64,000 nt of DNA from assembly GCA_904066235.2 (NCBI GenBank), contig CAJFCV020000003.1:1984001-2048000 (forward strand). Direction: 5' to 3'. Source of the DNA: Bursaphelenchus xylophilus (taxonomy: Eukaryota; Nematoda; Chromadorea; Rhabditida; Aphelenchoididae). The notes below the pieces were generated by a model, which searched no databases, was not told where the DNA came from, and saw only the letters and a program-made list of their open reading frames with translations. Both the position numbers and the translations under genes were made by a program. This document shows positions 1-11,624 of this stretch, in pieces (positions within the stretch are counted from its first letter, which is position 1; every line of letters begins with the position of its first letter).

Positions 1-120
1 TTCCCCCCGCGCCGCTGCGACTTTCCGTTTTTGCACTAGCGACATGCACTTTTCGGCGAGCGCACCCCGCGACATCGGCGAAAAAAATTCTGCGGACTTT
101 ATGGCGCGACTAGTATATAA

Positions 121-182
121 GGTCTGTCGGGAAAATAGTGGGGCAATGTCAGAGTGCTCATTATTTTCCCGACAGACTGATA
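121..182. mobile_element. GTCTG palindrome MITE, internally deleted
   Basis: The two termini of the GTCTGTCGGGAAAATA family face each other with most of the interior missing; the right end reads TTTTCCCGACAGACTGATA. Positions 1-120 to its left are a GC-rich unplaced fragment. Confidence 0.8.
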
Positions 183-639
183 TTCCACAATTTTTTGTCT
201 GGCTAGAGAGCACGCAAAATGAGAGAGTCGGCAAGACAAAAAACGTCTCCCTTGACATTACAATGTCCACAAAAACCAACGAAAAATTCGAAAAATTTTC
301 GTCATGCATTAGCATAATTTGTCATTTTGAAGCATTGTAAGGAAGGGGGGATTGAAAGAGGAAGGGCTGAAAGGAACGGAACGGTGATTGTTTGTGGGCG
401 TTCGAGCGTTCCGTTCTCCGTTTATTTTCCCCCATTCCACTTTTGAATTTCTTGCTTTTCTCTCGAACCAAAATGGAATTGGCTGCGGGAACGTCAAATG
501 TTCAATTTTTAAGATTCAAGGCTGCCGATCTGAGGCAAAAACATGGTGTTAGAGACGGTTAAATAGCCCGTGTTATAACGAGCAAAGTTTTGGCAGATTT
601 TCGGGGGAAAGCCGGCTGTAGATAACGGGGGAAGGGCTA
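183..639. other. Unassigned sequence, no gene seen
   Basis: AT-rich sequence with short polypurine runs. No domain-bearing frame, RNA gene or repeat family is recognised. Confidence 0.5.
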
Positions 640-1230
640 TATGTTTTGTCTAGGCCACTTATCAATTGCTGAAAGTTTTAGCTTTCAATTTGCCGCCAGG
701 ACCAAGATATTGAACGATCATTGCGGACGAGAGAGTACGCAAACGAGGAGACGGTCAAAGTGGATTTTAAAAGTAGATTTTTTCACATGGCGCGACGCTC
801 AGATTTTGATGAAACTTGGGTCAAATTTAGAATTATTTTGTCTATTACATATGTGAGTCTCCTAGCTCGCGCTTTGCAGAAATGATCGAGATTTTTTGGT
901 TGAAAATTGGAAAAAATGTCAAAAATTTTTTTTTTGCAAATTTTGGCATGAAAAATTTCTTATCTTTTTTCCACTGTACATTGTAATATTTCCACAAAAG
1001 AAGCAAATTTTTCCACACAAAGCTAGCAGAAATATGGCCAAAAAGTTATTTCTTCTCTCTAATCGCTCTCCGAGTTTCGCGTACTCTCTCGGCCCCAAAG
1101 ATTGTTGAATATCTCGGCTGCAATTGCAAAGCAAGAGCTAAAACTTTTAGGAATTGATACTTGGTTCATGACCGACGTGTGTGCAAAATTTAAAGGAAAT
1201 CTGAGCGTCTCACTTGGAGTACTTCCCTTG
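640..1230 (+). mobile_element. Two degenerate TWA-element fragments
   Basis: Positions 652-770 resemble the interior of the TWA family in one orientation. Positions 789-1230 run from the GCGACGCTCAGATTTTGATG terminal region to GGAGTACTTCCCTTG. Both carry many substitutions relative to the clean copies at 8292 and 14184, so they are old insertions. Confidence 0.75.
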
Positions 1231-2382
1231 TTTTTCATTTTGTGCTTTTCCGTCCATTTGTCAACAAAAAAGGTGGGGCCAAGTATGGTCACCGTATTTT
1301 ACCTCATCAAAACTTGATGATTTTAAAAAGCCTTCAAATTTTTTCCTGTCTATGTCACCAAATTTTTATCGTAATGCGATCTTCACCATTATTTCAGCTG
1401 ATTTTATTGCGTTTCCAGGTAGCTAAAACTTTTTGAAATTGACATGTGGCTTATGTAGGTAAATTTTTTAAAGCCCCGCACGTCAAGAAAAAATAAAAGA
1501 AAAACGGGCGTCCAATGAAAAAGCCTAGAATTTTTTTTGGCATTCTGACCTGTGCAAATTCGTTTTTGTCCAAATGGTTTGCAATATTTTGACATAAAGA
1601 TTAATAGTAAATCACAAGATATTGGTACCAATAGAAAGCTCGAGAGTTGCTTAAGCTAATAGAACCAAAATATACCCATAATCATAGTGTTTTAATAGTC
1701 TTCCAAGGCGAAGAATACAGCGTCTAAATAAAAGTTTGTATCGACGATACCGAGTCAGAGAGCACTGGATGGGGGTATAGGCTCTACGTCAAAAAAATCC
1801 TTAAACTGTTCTTCGAGTATCTACACCGGTCTCGTCCCGGTTGATGGGACAGTTTTTTTGATATTCGGCCATGAAATTTGCACTATTTTTAGCCTAGCTT
1901 GAACCGTGTTCAGAAAATGCGTCACGATGACACCCATTTAGAATGTGCCAGCGGTATAAAAAACAGTTGTATACGACTACCAGTACTCTCTAGAGTTCCC
2001 ATAAAAAAAATTAGGTTAAACATTGTTGTTATGTGCGATTTGGATGACAGATTTTATGAATTTTTTTTCGCTGTGAGAACCTTTGCAATGCCCGAGATTT
2101 CTTGACGTGCCCCGCACGTCAAGAAAAAATAAAAAAAAAGCGCTCAAGCAATGAAAAATTCTTGGCATTCTGTTTCAGCGAAAGAATAATTTTTTGCTCC
2201 AAAGATAACCTGATTGCACCATGAAGATGAGGTAGAATAGGGTTATTGCATACATAAATTTGAAGCTGGACTCCTGCTTAACCTAAAACATATATATTTC
2301 ATATAAAAACTCGGTCGCCCTCTATTTGTTTGAAGCCTAAACTAACAACGCCTAAAAAATGTTGCGATTTCGAGGATTTCTC
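1231..2382. other. AT-rich intergenic with a repeated GCACGTCAAG motif
   Basis: No gene is visible. A segment near 1474-1550 (CCCCGCACGTCAAGAAAAAA) recurs at 2108-2180 in the same orientation, and a fragment occurs at 3661. The second copy forms a perfect short inverted repeat at 2101-2123. Confidence 0.55.
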
Positions 2383-2385
2383 TAA

Positions 2386-3401
2386 CAAGGGAATGGTTCG
2401 AACTGTCCGTGAGCTTTCAACATGAGACCCCCAAATTCTAAAAGAGCGTTCAAAGTTTAGTAGGAATCCGTTGTCTATTTTTGCCGAATGGTCTTGGGAG
2501 ACGAGAAATATCGACAGAAAAACCCGACTAAAAGAATGGAAAGAGAAAAAAGACGAACCGGAAGGCAAAGAAAAGCGTCACCAAATAGTCTAGTGGAAAA
2601 AGTTCCACGCACAAATCTTTTGGCCGAGGGAGGTCTTGGAGGTTCGAGTCCAGCCGGAACGGATATACTCGGCTTGAATATACATATCGGTTACTGTATT
2701 CTACAGCTATATAAAAAATTTTTTTAAGTTTATTCAAGTGTTTTACAGATTTTTTTTGCAAAATTTCAAGAAAAGTTGACAATTTGGTAACATTGTTGAG
2801 TTTTCAATGATGCCATTTGTCAGTCTTCTGGTATGGTAAAGATGTTTTTGGACCATTCCAGAAGGTTTTCCAGGAACTTGCAAATTTTTTTGGATTCCCA
2901 GGAAAGAATATTGCCAAATTTTCACCTTTTCTTAAAATTTCGCAAAAAAAGTTGAAAAGACAATTTTTGGATCCCTGCGTCAGCGTATAGTTGACCGCGT
3001 GCATATTTACGAAAAAGTCAATTTTGAGTTTTTTATTTTAAAATGACCCTGGACATGTGTTTAACAAACGCCCAAAATATTTTTTCCAAATTCTGCCCGG
3101 AAGGTATAAATTTGCATAAATTTGTCCTTTTTGGAATTTTATGCCTCACGGCATCATAAAAAGAGGTACTGACCCGAAATTCTGGACATGTACGTTTTTG
3201 GTGATTGAGCATTCAATTTTCTGAAAACCAAATCTCTAAGATTACTGTAACATCAGCATATTAAAACCGGTCGATAAAAATCGACCGTCCCAAGACCATT
3301 CGGCAAAAATGGAAAACGGATTCCTACTAAATTTTGTGCGCTCTTTCAGAATCTGTGGGTCTCATGTTGAAAGCTCACGGACAGTTCAAACCATTTCCTT
3401 G
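2386..3401. mobile_element. CAAGGG-ended foldback element carrying a tRNA-like segment
   Basis: The outer ~115 bp (2386-2500 and 3285-3401) are inverted copies, e.g. GTCCGTGAGCTTTCAACATG against CATGTTGAAAGCTCACGGAC. The ends read CAAGGGAATGG and CCATTTCCTTG and are flanked by TAA on both sides (2383-2385, 3402-3404), a 3-bp target duplication. The 780-bp interior is AT-rich apart from a tRNA-like segment at about 2575-2665. No transposase frame is visible. Confidence 0.85.
2575..2665 (+). ncRNA. tRNA-derived Pol III-type segment in foldback
   Basis: A perfect A box (TAGTCTAGTGG, 2586-2596) is followed about 45 bp later by a perfect B box (GGTTCGAGTCC, 2641-2651). I cannot fold a good cloverleaf, so it is not a working tRNA, but the internal promoter looks intact. 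Confidence 0.55.
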
Positions 3402-4045
3402 TAAGATTTTCCCTCGCCCCTGCGCATTTGAAGTTTCGTGGAAACATAGTCTGGAACAAGGCGGAATTTTTGAGCCTAAAACGAAAAAAATCAAATGAGC
3501 CAGTTTTGAGATAGAAAATCTCTTCATTTTGCGCAATATTTCGCCTTTCCTCTGACTTCATCCAAAAAAAACGTCATTGAGACGGATTTTTTGGACACTT
3601 TCATAAGCGGGAACAGAATGCCAACTTTCGTGTTGAAAGGTAACCCTTTGAGCGCAAAATCTTGACGTGCCCCGCATATATCATATGTATAAAGTTAGCA
3701 TAAATTTCTTCCTCTTTTTTGTAAAAATCTTGATTTGAAACGTTAAAATGACCTCTAAAATCTTGATCTTGACAGTTTTCTTTGATTGTAGAAGATATGC
3801 AGCGCGCATACAAAAACAATGATTGTTATCTTCATTATGTTTTCCACTTTCAAGTATTTTATTTTTTTGGCCTTGAAAATGGTATTTATAATAATTTGAG
3901 GTGACCAAATAACCTCGAACAATTAGACTTAACGAATATTGTCTGTGTATCTTTGCGGGGCCAGTCTTTTTTTTTGAAAAATTGATAGCATGCTGTGGGG
4001 TAATTAGGGACCGCAAGACGGACGGAAATTGAACTCAGTGGAAGG
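3402..4045. other. Unassigned AT-rich sequence
   Basis: No gene, tRNA or clear repeat is seen apart from a fragment of the GACGTGCCCCGCA motif at 3663. Confidence 0.45.
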
Positions 4046-4150
4046 AAGTGGAAGTAAAATTGTTTTTTTGAGACCTAAATTGCATCATCTAATTTTGGGG
4101 TCATGTTTTACTTTGATTTGTGAACCTTACATACTGTAAATGACAGAGTA

Positions 4151-4304
4151 TCAGTTTGTCGGGGAAATAATGAGCACGCTGTCGCATCGAAAGCCGTATC
4201 GCCGCGTAGAAGACGAATTTTGTCGCGGCAAAGTCAAATTTCTGTTTACTTTAGCGACGCAATTGGCATTGCGACAGAATGCTCATTATTTTCCCGACAG
4301 ACAA
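4151..4304. mobile_element. GTCTG palindrome MITE, GAGCAC subtype
   Basis: Both ends and the GTCGCGGCAAAGTCAAATTT core are present. Left end GTTTGTCGGGGAAATAATGA, right end CATTATTTTCCCGACAGAC. This is the family type: about 150 bp, near-perfect palindrome, probable TA target site. Confidence 0.9.
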
Positions 4305-4313
4305 TTTTTTACT

Positions 4314-4416
4314 ATCAATTTGTCGGGAAAATAATGTGGTTTTCGTCGCGCCTTGGAATCCCATCATCAGAGATTTTGCTGCGACAAATCCACATTATTT
4401 TCCCGACAGACGGATA
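4314..4416. mobile_element. GTCTG palindrome MITE, GTGGAT subtype, short
   Basis: Ends are ATAATGTGG and CCACATTATTTTCCCGACAG with a shortened interior of about 60 bp. Confidence 0.88.
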
Positions 4417-4506
4417 ATATCAATTATTAGTTCATGTGGGCAGATATATAAGAAATTATTTACAGTATTTCTCTCGTATTTTACAATAAAATTCAAAGTT
4501 CAATAT

Positions 4507-4663
4507 ATCAGTCTGTTGGGAAAATAATGTGGACTTGTCACGGAAAAATATATCGTCTCGTCACCGTAATGGACCAAATCTCCAGCCGTCCCCAGCTGTC
4601 GAAAAGCTATGATTGGCGATGCCAAAGCGCGGTGAATCCACATTATTTTCCCGACAGACTGAT
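4507..4663. mobile_element. GTCTG palindrome MITE, GTGGAT subtype
   Basis: Full-length copy, TCAGTCTGTTGGGAAAATAA to TTTTCCCGACAGACTGA, flanked by TA. A separate solo right end lies at 4776-4803. Confidence 0.9.
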
Positions 4664-5263
4664 AGCATGTCATTTTACAGCTTATAAAGTTTATAAATCA
4701 AAGTAAAAAGTGGCCCCAAAATTATATAAATGATGCAATTTAGGCCTCAAAAAAATAGTTTTAATTTCACTTCGAGTCCACATTATTTTCCCGACAGACT
4801 GATATGTATTCCGTTGAGTTGTTATTTGAACCTTACAGCGAATTGTAGGACCCTTTAAATTGAGTTAAAACACTTTTTTAAATGTATTTTTAACCCTTTT
4901 CGCAATAATTTTTATTAAATTTCACTCCCAAATTCCACCTTGTTCTTCAGTCCACAAGGCTCCGTTTCCGACAAGAAAGGAGTTATTTTTTGCGCGCATA
5001 AGTGGAATTTTTCGTCGTTTTTCGGATCGCGAAAAGTGTTTTCGCCCCATTCTGTTCCATTTTTCTAACCCATCGCCTTTTCAGAATCGAACCCATTGGG
5101 CACCCATCTGACTTTTGGCGGCGTTCCGAGCAAATTTTTTTTTCGGTTTTTTTTTTGTTTTGAGTCATGAATAAGGTTTTTTGGGTGATTTCTTTGTTCC
5201 GAATTGCATTTTAAGTATTTTAAAGGGGAGCAAAAGGCATTACAGTGGAGAAGAAAATTTTTA

Positions 5264-6060
5264 CTGAGGTTTGAAATTGGGGTTTTATTGATTTTTTTTT
5301 GATTTTTTGGGATTTTTGTTGGGGTATCCTTGAAAAATAAAACTTTATGGATCTGTTTGAAAATTAGCAAAGATTAAGGTAAATATTTTATAAAAAATTT
5401 ATGGAATTTTTAGAGCTAAACATTTTTATTTTACAGGGGAAGTACTCCAAGGGCGACGCTCAGATTTTGATGAAACTTGGCACAAATTTAGAATAATTTT
5501 TTCTAAGATATATGCGAGAATCCTAGCTCGCGCTTTGCAGAAACAACCGAGATTTTTAAACCAAAAGTCGGTGAAAATTTAGGACTTTTTGCCGAATTTC
5601 GGCACGAAAAGTCTCATGCCTATTTCAACCGTGAAGGATAATGTTTCTACAAAAAATCAAATTTTTCCCCACAAAACTGGCAAAGTTATGGCCAAAAAGC
5701 GTTTTTCTCTCTGACCGCTCTCCACGTTTAGCGCGCTCTCTCGGCGGCAAAAATCGGTCGATATCTCGGCGGCGCCCGCAAAGCGCGAGCTAAGACTTTC
5801 AGGAATTGATATCTAGCCCATACCCGACGTGTGTGCAAAATTTAAAGAAAATCTGAGCGTCTCACTTGGAGTACTTCCCCTGTGAAGTTTGAAAGTGGGG
5901 GGTTTTATTGATTTTTTTGGATTTTTGGGAGTTTTTGGGAATTTTTTGTGGGGTTCCCTTGAAAAATAAAACTTTATGGATCTGTTTGAAAATTGGCAAA
6001 GAAAGGTAAATATTTTATAAAAAATTTATGGATTTTTTTGCAGTTAAAAATTTTTATTTT
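5264..6060. repeat. ~170-bp direct duplication with a TWA element at its centre
   Basis: Positions 5264-5433 and 5883-6060 are direct repeats (both contain AAAACTTTATGGATCTGTTT and a long TATTTTATAAAAAATTTATG run). The TWA element 5434-5882 sits precisely between the two units. Confidence 0.85.
5434..5882 (+). mobile_element. TWA element (CAGGGGAAGTACTCC family), full length
   Basis: 449 bp. Terminal inverted repeats of about 35 bp begin CAGGGGAAGTACTCCAAG and continue GCGACGCTCAGATTTT; the remaining interior is an imperfect inverted repeat (CTCGCGCTTTGCAGAAAC facing GCGGCGCCCGCAAAGCGCGAG). No coding capacity. Family members range from nearly intact to heavily decayed; the 3-bp TTA/TAA duplication is clearest at 8292, 11919, 14184, 32734 and 33976. 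That target preference is typical of PIF/Harbinger elements, so the family is likely a non-autonomous derivative of such an element. Confidence 0.9.
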
Positions 6061-6959
6061 AGGCGGCATTTTTTAATTTCAAAGATAAACTTTGATCTGT
6101 AATATGATCTCTGAAATTGTTGGTTGTAGAGAGTCTCTATTGTATGGAATATCATTGTATAGTAGTTTCACTGAAAATTTTTTGGTGCTTTGCGATTTTT
6201 TTCACAAATTTGACTATAATTTTTGGCCCAAGAAATAAAAAAAATCGCAAAAAAATCTCTAAAAATGTTATTTGAAGATTCGAGATTTTAAAATTTTTTT
6301 TTTGATTTTTAGCGAAATATTTTGGCCAAATCAACAAAAAAATTGCACTTTTTTTCAGATTTTTTATGAGAAATTTAAAAAATTGGAGTAAAAATTCAAA
6401 AAATTCAAAAAAAATTGCTTCCAAGATATTATTATTCGTATTTTACAAAAAAAATATTATATAATATATGACACTTTTTCCACTATTTTTGGATACCAAA
6501 TTTTTTCCCTCACCATTTTGGTCACGATTTCGCAAAATTTGGGGGTGTTTTGAATAGTACTCAAGGCAGCCGAAAACAGAAGGAATTCCCCTCCTTTTGT
6601 AAATATTTACGTGGGACGTCCTCAAATAAACAGTAAGATCGGGGGTTTTGTGTTGAAAAATTTGTTTTGTATGCAGTAGTAAAGATGGGTTTTTGGCAAA
6701 ACAAAATTTTTGGTCATCAAAAAAAATTTTTTTTTTTTTTTTTGAAATTTTCGCCATTTTTTTTATACTTCATTCAACATTTTAAGAGCGTTTTTTTCGA
6801 TTTAAGCCTAATTTCGTTGAATTTTCTATTTTTAAACCGCTTTTCTCCCTTCTAAATCAGTTTTTGTTTATTCCTTTACATTTCTTATCTGTGTGGGAGT
6901 TCCATTTTGTCTTCAAAAAAAAAAAGATTTTCAAAAAAAAATTATTTTAATTTTTTTTT
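6061..6959. other. AT-rich low-complexity sequence
   Basis: Long T and A runs, no gene. It contains one CGTATTTTAC decamer at about 6430. Confidence 0.5.
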
Positions 6960-7370
6960 GATTGCACGGTGCAGTCAATTTTTCAATTTTTTTGCACTGT
7001 GCAGCGGCATAAAAATTTTAAAAAATCAAAAATTGTAAAATTAAAAAGATTTTTTTTACTTTATTGACAGTCAATTTTTCGTATTTTTTTGCATTTTGCG
7101 GCGGCTAAAAATAAAAAAAATTTCAAAAAAAAACGAAAAAAAAAAATAAAAAAAAAAATTTTTTTGCACAGTGCAGTCAATTTTTCCATTTTTTCTGCAC
7201 CCTGCGGTTCCTAAAAATTATAAAAAAATCAAATATTGTAAAATTAAAAAAGATTTTTTTTTACTTTATTGACAGTCGATTTTTCGTATTTTTCTGCACT
7301 TTGCGGCGGCTAAAAATAAAAAAAAATGCCAAAAATCAAAAATCGAAAAAAAATAAAAAAAAAAATTTTT
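6960..7370 (+). repeat. Tandem pair of ~205-bp AT-rich units
   Basis: Two direct units (about 6960-7160 and 7165-7370) share GCACAGTGCAGTCAATTTTT-type starts, ACTTTATTGACAGTC, and GCGGCGGCTAAAAATAAAAA at matching offsets. Confidence 0.8.
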
Positions 7371-7857
7371 TGCCGATTTTTCAATTTTTTCTACACAGTG
7401 ATATTACCAGAAAAAGTGTCCGAAAATGACTAAAATAGACCACAAAAAAATTCTAAATCTTTTCCCATAACAATAGTCGTGTCTCATGGATGATGTTATT
7501 CCCTTCTCTTTTGACTCAACTTTCGCCTTCGACGTAGGTGTTCTTATTTGCCCAAGGTCACCTCGCCCATTCAACGTCAAAACTCCATTTTTCCTCTTTG
7601 AAAAACACTTTCAAGTTTGGGAAGCGAGATTTTTTGCGAAGGCCTTACTGTTGGTTCCAGATAAGGGATTTTTTGGCAAGTTGCAATCTTCTAACCGGGA
7701 TTTTTTTGATATAATATAATACATAGCCTAACTTTGTCCAGATTATCCATTTTCTGGAGCTTTTTGTACCAAGATCGATTTTTTTTTTGATTTTTCAAAA
7801 AAATTTTTTTTTCGATTTTTTCCTTCAAAATTTTAGTATCGACTACTAATGATGTGC
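7371..7857. other. Unassigned sequence
   Basis: Contains a 77-codon open frame from 7486 with no recognisable domain. I see nothing else in it. Confidence 0.4.
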
Positions 7858-8085
7858 ACAATATTTCCACAAAAAATCATTTTTTTCCGAGCGGAATCCG
7901 CAGAGGTATTGCCAAAAAGAAGTTTCTTCTCTGACCGACTCTCCTCATTTTGCGTGCTCTCTCAAAAAAACTTTTTTTATTTCTCCGTTCCCTTTGCAGC
8001 GCCTGATCTGAAATTTTCATAGATTGATATATGTTATATTTACAGTGTATACACCAAATTTGAAGGGAATCTGAGGATCTGTCTC
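7858..8085 (-). mobile_element. Degenerate TWA-element fragment
   Basis: Shows weak similarity to the family interior (CCACAAAAAATCATTTTTTT, TCTCTGACCGACTCTCC). A fragment of a CCTCTCTATAACC element follows at 8195-8280. Confidence 0.6.
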
Positions 8086-8291
8086 CGGGGACCGGGTCCC
8101 AGAAGATTAATATATAACAGCCATTAGTTATGCCGGAGAAATGCCTTTTTTGATTTTTTATTTGCGACGTCGTGGTTCTACAAGCACTGTAGAGCCTTTG
8201 AAAACATATTACTATTAACAGAACCTCTCTATAACCAACAATTTCACTACAAATTATTGACTGTTTTTCAACAAACAAACAATTTACTTTA

Positions 8292-8742
8292 CAGGGGAAG
8301 TACTCCAAGTGCGACGCTTAGATTTTCTTTAAATTTTGCACACACGTCGGGTATGGACTAAATATCAATTCCTGAAAGTTTTAGCTCGCGCTTTGCGGGC
8401 GCCGCCGAGATATCGACCGATTTTTGCCGCCGAGAGAACACGCTAAACGTGGAGAGCGGTCAGAGAGAAAAGCGCTTTTTGGCCATAACCTTGGCAGTTT
8501 CGTGCGAAAAATTTTGATTTTTTGTGGAAAAATTGCCCTCTATGGTAGAAATAGGCATGAAACTTTTCGTGCCGAAATTCGGCAAAAAGTCCTAAATTTT
8601 GGCCGACTTTCGATCTAAAAATCTCGGTTGTTTCTGCAAAGCGCGAGCTGGGATTCTCGCTCATATCTTATAAAAAAAATTATTCCAAATTTGTGCCAAG
8701 TTTCATCAAAATCTGAGCGTCGCACTTGGAGTACTTCCCGTG
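8292..8742 (-). mobile_element. TWA element, full length, TTA target duplication
   Basis: Runs from CAGGGGAAGTACTCCAAGTG to CTTGGAGTACTTCCCGTG with TTA on both flanks (8289-8291, 8743-8745). Opposite orientation to the copy at 5434. Confidence 0.93.
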
Positions 8743-9802
8743 TTAGTCATTATTTTTGCCTATTATCAGCATTTTTTTTTCTTGAATTTTCAAAGGAAAC
8801 CCATCTATATTTCTCAGAAAAAGCGCTAAATCTCCCTTGATAAACAATGTTTTTTCTTCTTCTCGATTCGAATGGTCTTTGGTACAAAGACAGGTCTGAA
8901 CGTGCATTATCGAATTTCTCTCGTCTCCATTCAAAAACCAAACCGGAAAATAAAAAAAAAAGATTGTTTGGGCTCAAAATTTGAAGAAAAGCTTTAAAAA
9001 ATCTTGTTTTTTTTAGTGAAATTGGTGTAAAAAAATAAATGTAAATCCTCTCAGATTATATTATCTCTCACATAGATAATTTTCAGAGGCATTTTTACCG
9101 ATTTTTTTGAGCAAAAAATAGGAAAATTTTAAGAAAATCTCGATTTTTTGCCAATTCTCAAATTTGTTGTCTAAAATAACATTTTTAGCCATCACCAAAG
9201 CTCTTTGTGGCCTCGTGGAGTCCCTTATGTCTCCAAAGGTCTCATTTCTTGTTTATTCCGCTATATAAAACATCTCTGAATCTAATTATTTGCTTCGTTA
9301 TGGGGTGATTATTCGCCTAATTATGGGGGTTTTGTGCATCGTAAAAATGGGGCTTTTATTTATTTTTTTTTCGAAAATATTCTTTGATCTCTCTTTGAGG
9401 AGGGTGTTTTATACTCGACGATTTATTTTTAGATTTCAAAAAAAATTTTTTTTTTGAATTTCTTAAAATAAAAATTGCCGGAGGCGTTGGGTTTAAATTG
9501 GCGTAAAATTTGACATAGATAAAATATATGGGCCACAAATTAACCTCTAAAAATTTTAGCTCTTGTCTCTCATAGAGAGCGAGATACACAGCAATTTTTG
9601 CGAGAGATTACAGAAAATGTGGAGAGCTGGTCAGAGAACAAATATTTTTTTTGACTGTAAGTTTGCAATGCTCTAATGGAAAGAAATGATTTTATTGTGG
9701 GCTTCGTGTATATATTTTATAAAAAACAGAATAGTTATTTTTTTATTTTGGCAATTGTAAAAAAAAAATTTTAAAAATAAAAAAAAATTTTTTTTTAATT
9801 TG
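8743..9802. other. AT-rich intergenic, no gene seen
   Basis: Positions 9540-9640 resemble a decayed TWA interior (AGCTCTTGTCTCTCATAGAGAG). Otherwise it is low complexity. Confidence 0.4.
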
Positions 9803-10472
9803 CAAGGGAAGTACTCCAAGTGCGACGCTCAGATTGTCTTTAAATTTTGCACACACGTCGGGAATAAACTAAATATAATATCAATTCCTGAAAGTTTTAG
9901 CTCGCGCTTTGCGGGCGCCGCCGAGATATCGAACGATTTTTGCCGCCGAGAGAGCACGCTAAAAGTGGAGAGCGGTCAAAGAGAAAAACGTTTTTTGGCC
10001 ATAACTTTGGCAGTTTCGTGCGGAAAAAATTGATTTTTTGTAGAAACATTATCCTTTACGGTAGAAATAGGCGTGAATTTTTTCGTGTCGAAATTCGGCG
10101 AAATGTCCTAAATTTTCGCCGAATTTCGATCTAAAAATCTCGGTTGTTTCTGCAAAGCGCAAGCTAGGATCCTCGTATATATTTTAGAAAAAATTATTCT
10201 AAATTTGTGCCAGGTTTCATCCAAATCGGAGCGTCGCACTTGGAGTACTTCCCCGGTGAAATAACACTTGACCCATTGAGTCAAGTGTTTCTCCGAGAAC
10301 GGAAAATTGCCTTAAACTTGCAAATTTTTGCAGGACGTCATTTTTATAGTAAAATATGCCTTTTAAAAAAAAGAGTCAACTCTCCCTTCAAGACGTGTCA
10401 ACTGTTTTCCTTCGGCCTAAAAACTGCAGTAGAAGCATTTTTAGGCATTTATTGCTTGGAGTACTTCCCTTG
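9803..10472 (-). mobile_element. TWA element with a TTGACTC module at its right end
   Basis: TWA body 9803-10250 (CAAGGGAAGTACTCCAAG to TTGGAGTACTTCCCCGG), then a ~205-bp module (10253-10457), then a second terminal copy CTTGGAGTACTTCCCTTG ending at 10472. The module contains the hairpin CACTTGACCCATTGAGTCAA (10267-10289). The same TWA-module junction recurs at 19.9 kb. Confidence 0.85.
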
Positions 10473-10479
10473 TTAGTCC

Positions 10480-10775
10480 AAAAAAATTTTTCGTTATTCA
10501 AGCGTTTCGTCATACGAAGATTTATTTTGGCCGAAGATCACATCTTGGGACCTCTGAAATTATTCGTTATAGAGAGGCTTTGCTACCGGAGTTTCCTTTC
10601 AGCAAAAAAAAAACACTCTATAACAAACAATTTGATAAATTTCAAGACCCAATTCTACGCCAAAATGAACTTCCATGCAACAAAACTTTACATAACAAAT
10701 ATATTTTTCGTTCTTTTGCTATTCGTTGTAGAGAGGTTCTGCTGTAACGCTTTTTTCGTTTATAACACATAATAA
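10480..10775. mobile_element. Fragments of an AACCTCTCTATAACG-type element
   Basis: Several inverted and direct pieces read GTTATAGAGAGGCTTTGC, ACACTCTATAACAAACAATT and GTTGTAGAGAGGTTCTGC. Such ends are typical of pogo/Tc1-type elements. Similar scraps lie at 8195-8280, 14910, 15245-15340, 16025-16110, 21935, 33890 and 35690-35790. They are too broken to reconstruct. Confidence 0.5.
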
Positions 10776-10970
10776 TAAAAAAGGAATTCGTTTTTGTCTC
10801 TTTCTTTCTTTTTGTCGGCATTTCTTTTTTCTGGCCATTATGTATTTTTTGTTCGTTGCCGAGTATCGGAAAATGGGGGCGAGGGAAAAATGGAGCGTTT
10901 CTTTTTCTATTTGCGAGATTTTTAAATCCTTAAAGAGAATTTAGAAATAAACAAAAAAATTTCCGACGAC

Positions 10971-11002
10971 ATTGCACTCACTATTTTCCCGACAGAATGA
11001 TA
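10971..11002. mobile_element. Solo right end of a GTCTG MITE
   Basis: TGCACTCACTATTTTCCCGA followed by CAGAATGATA. No left half is found nearby. Confidence 0.7.
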
Positions 11003-11209
11003 TATAGTTCGTTATATTTCAAAATAAACGTATTTTACAAAGAAAAATTATTTCAAATATCTTCTTACTTTTCGCTTTTTTCGAGTTAAAAATCTCAAGT
11101 TTTTGTGATATTACAAGCTTAATATTTCGAGATTTTTTCGAGTCTTATGTTAGATTAGATGTTGCAAAAAACTTTTATTTTAAATTTCACAATTTTTTGG
11201 ATTTTCTCA

Positions 11210-11624
11210 CAAGGAAAACTTTAATGGGGTATGGAGTTACAGGCCGAGATATATATCAAAAAAATCGCAAGATTTTTCGGATTCAGAATATGCAAAAATT
11301 AGCTGCCTAATTTTGGTTTGTAAGGGTGAAAAAACCCTCGGAACTTTCTCGAAACACCACGCAAATGCCTCTTTGACCAAGTTTTTACCAAATCCAAAGC
11401 TTGTTTTTGAGCTAAAGTAAACTCTGGTATCTTTACAAGCCTCCTTCCAATGTAAAAAAGGCGCATTTTCATGGTGTCGCAAGAAAAGTTCTGAGGACTT
11501 TTTCACCCTTACAAACCAAAATTAGGCAGCTAATTTTTGCATATTCTGAATCAGAAAAAATTCGCAAATTTTTTGATATATGACTCGACCTGTAACTCCA
11601 TACCCCATAGAAGTACTTTCCTCG
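11210..11624. mobile_element. CAAGGA-ended foldback element
   Basis: Arms 11210-11340 and about 11500-11624 are inverted (GGGGTATGGAGTTACAGG against CCTGTAACTCCATACCCC; both hold AAAATTAGCTGCCTAATTTT). The ends are CAAGGAAAAC and GTACTTTCCTCG, related to the TWA and tRNA-foldback termini. Confidence 0.82.

Larger units (their letters stand above)
4046..4772. mobile_element. Foldback element interrupted by three GTCTG MITEs
   Basis: Positions 4046-4143 and 4668-4772 are inverted copies of each other (TTTGAGACCTAAATTGCATC against GATGCAATTTAGGCCTCAAA). The ~525-bp interior consists almost wholly of three complete GTCTG palindrome MITEs, so the host element has been filled by repeated insertion. 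Confidence 0.8.
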
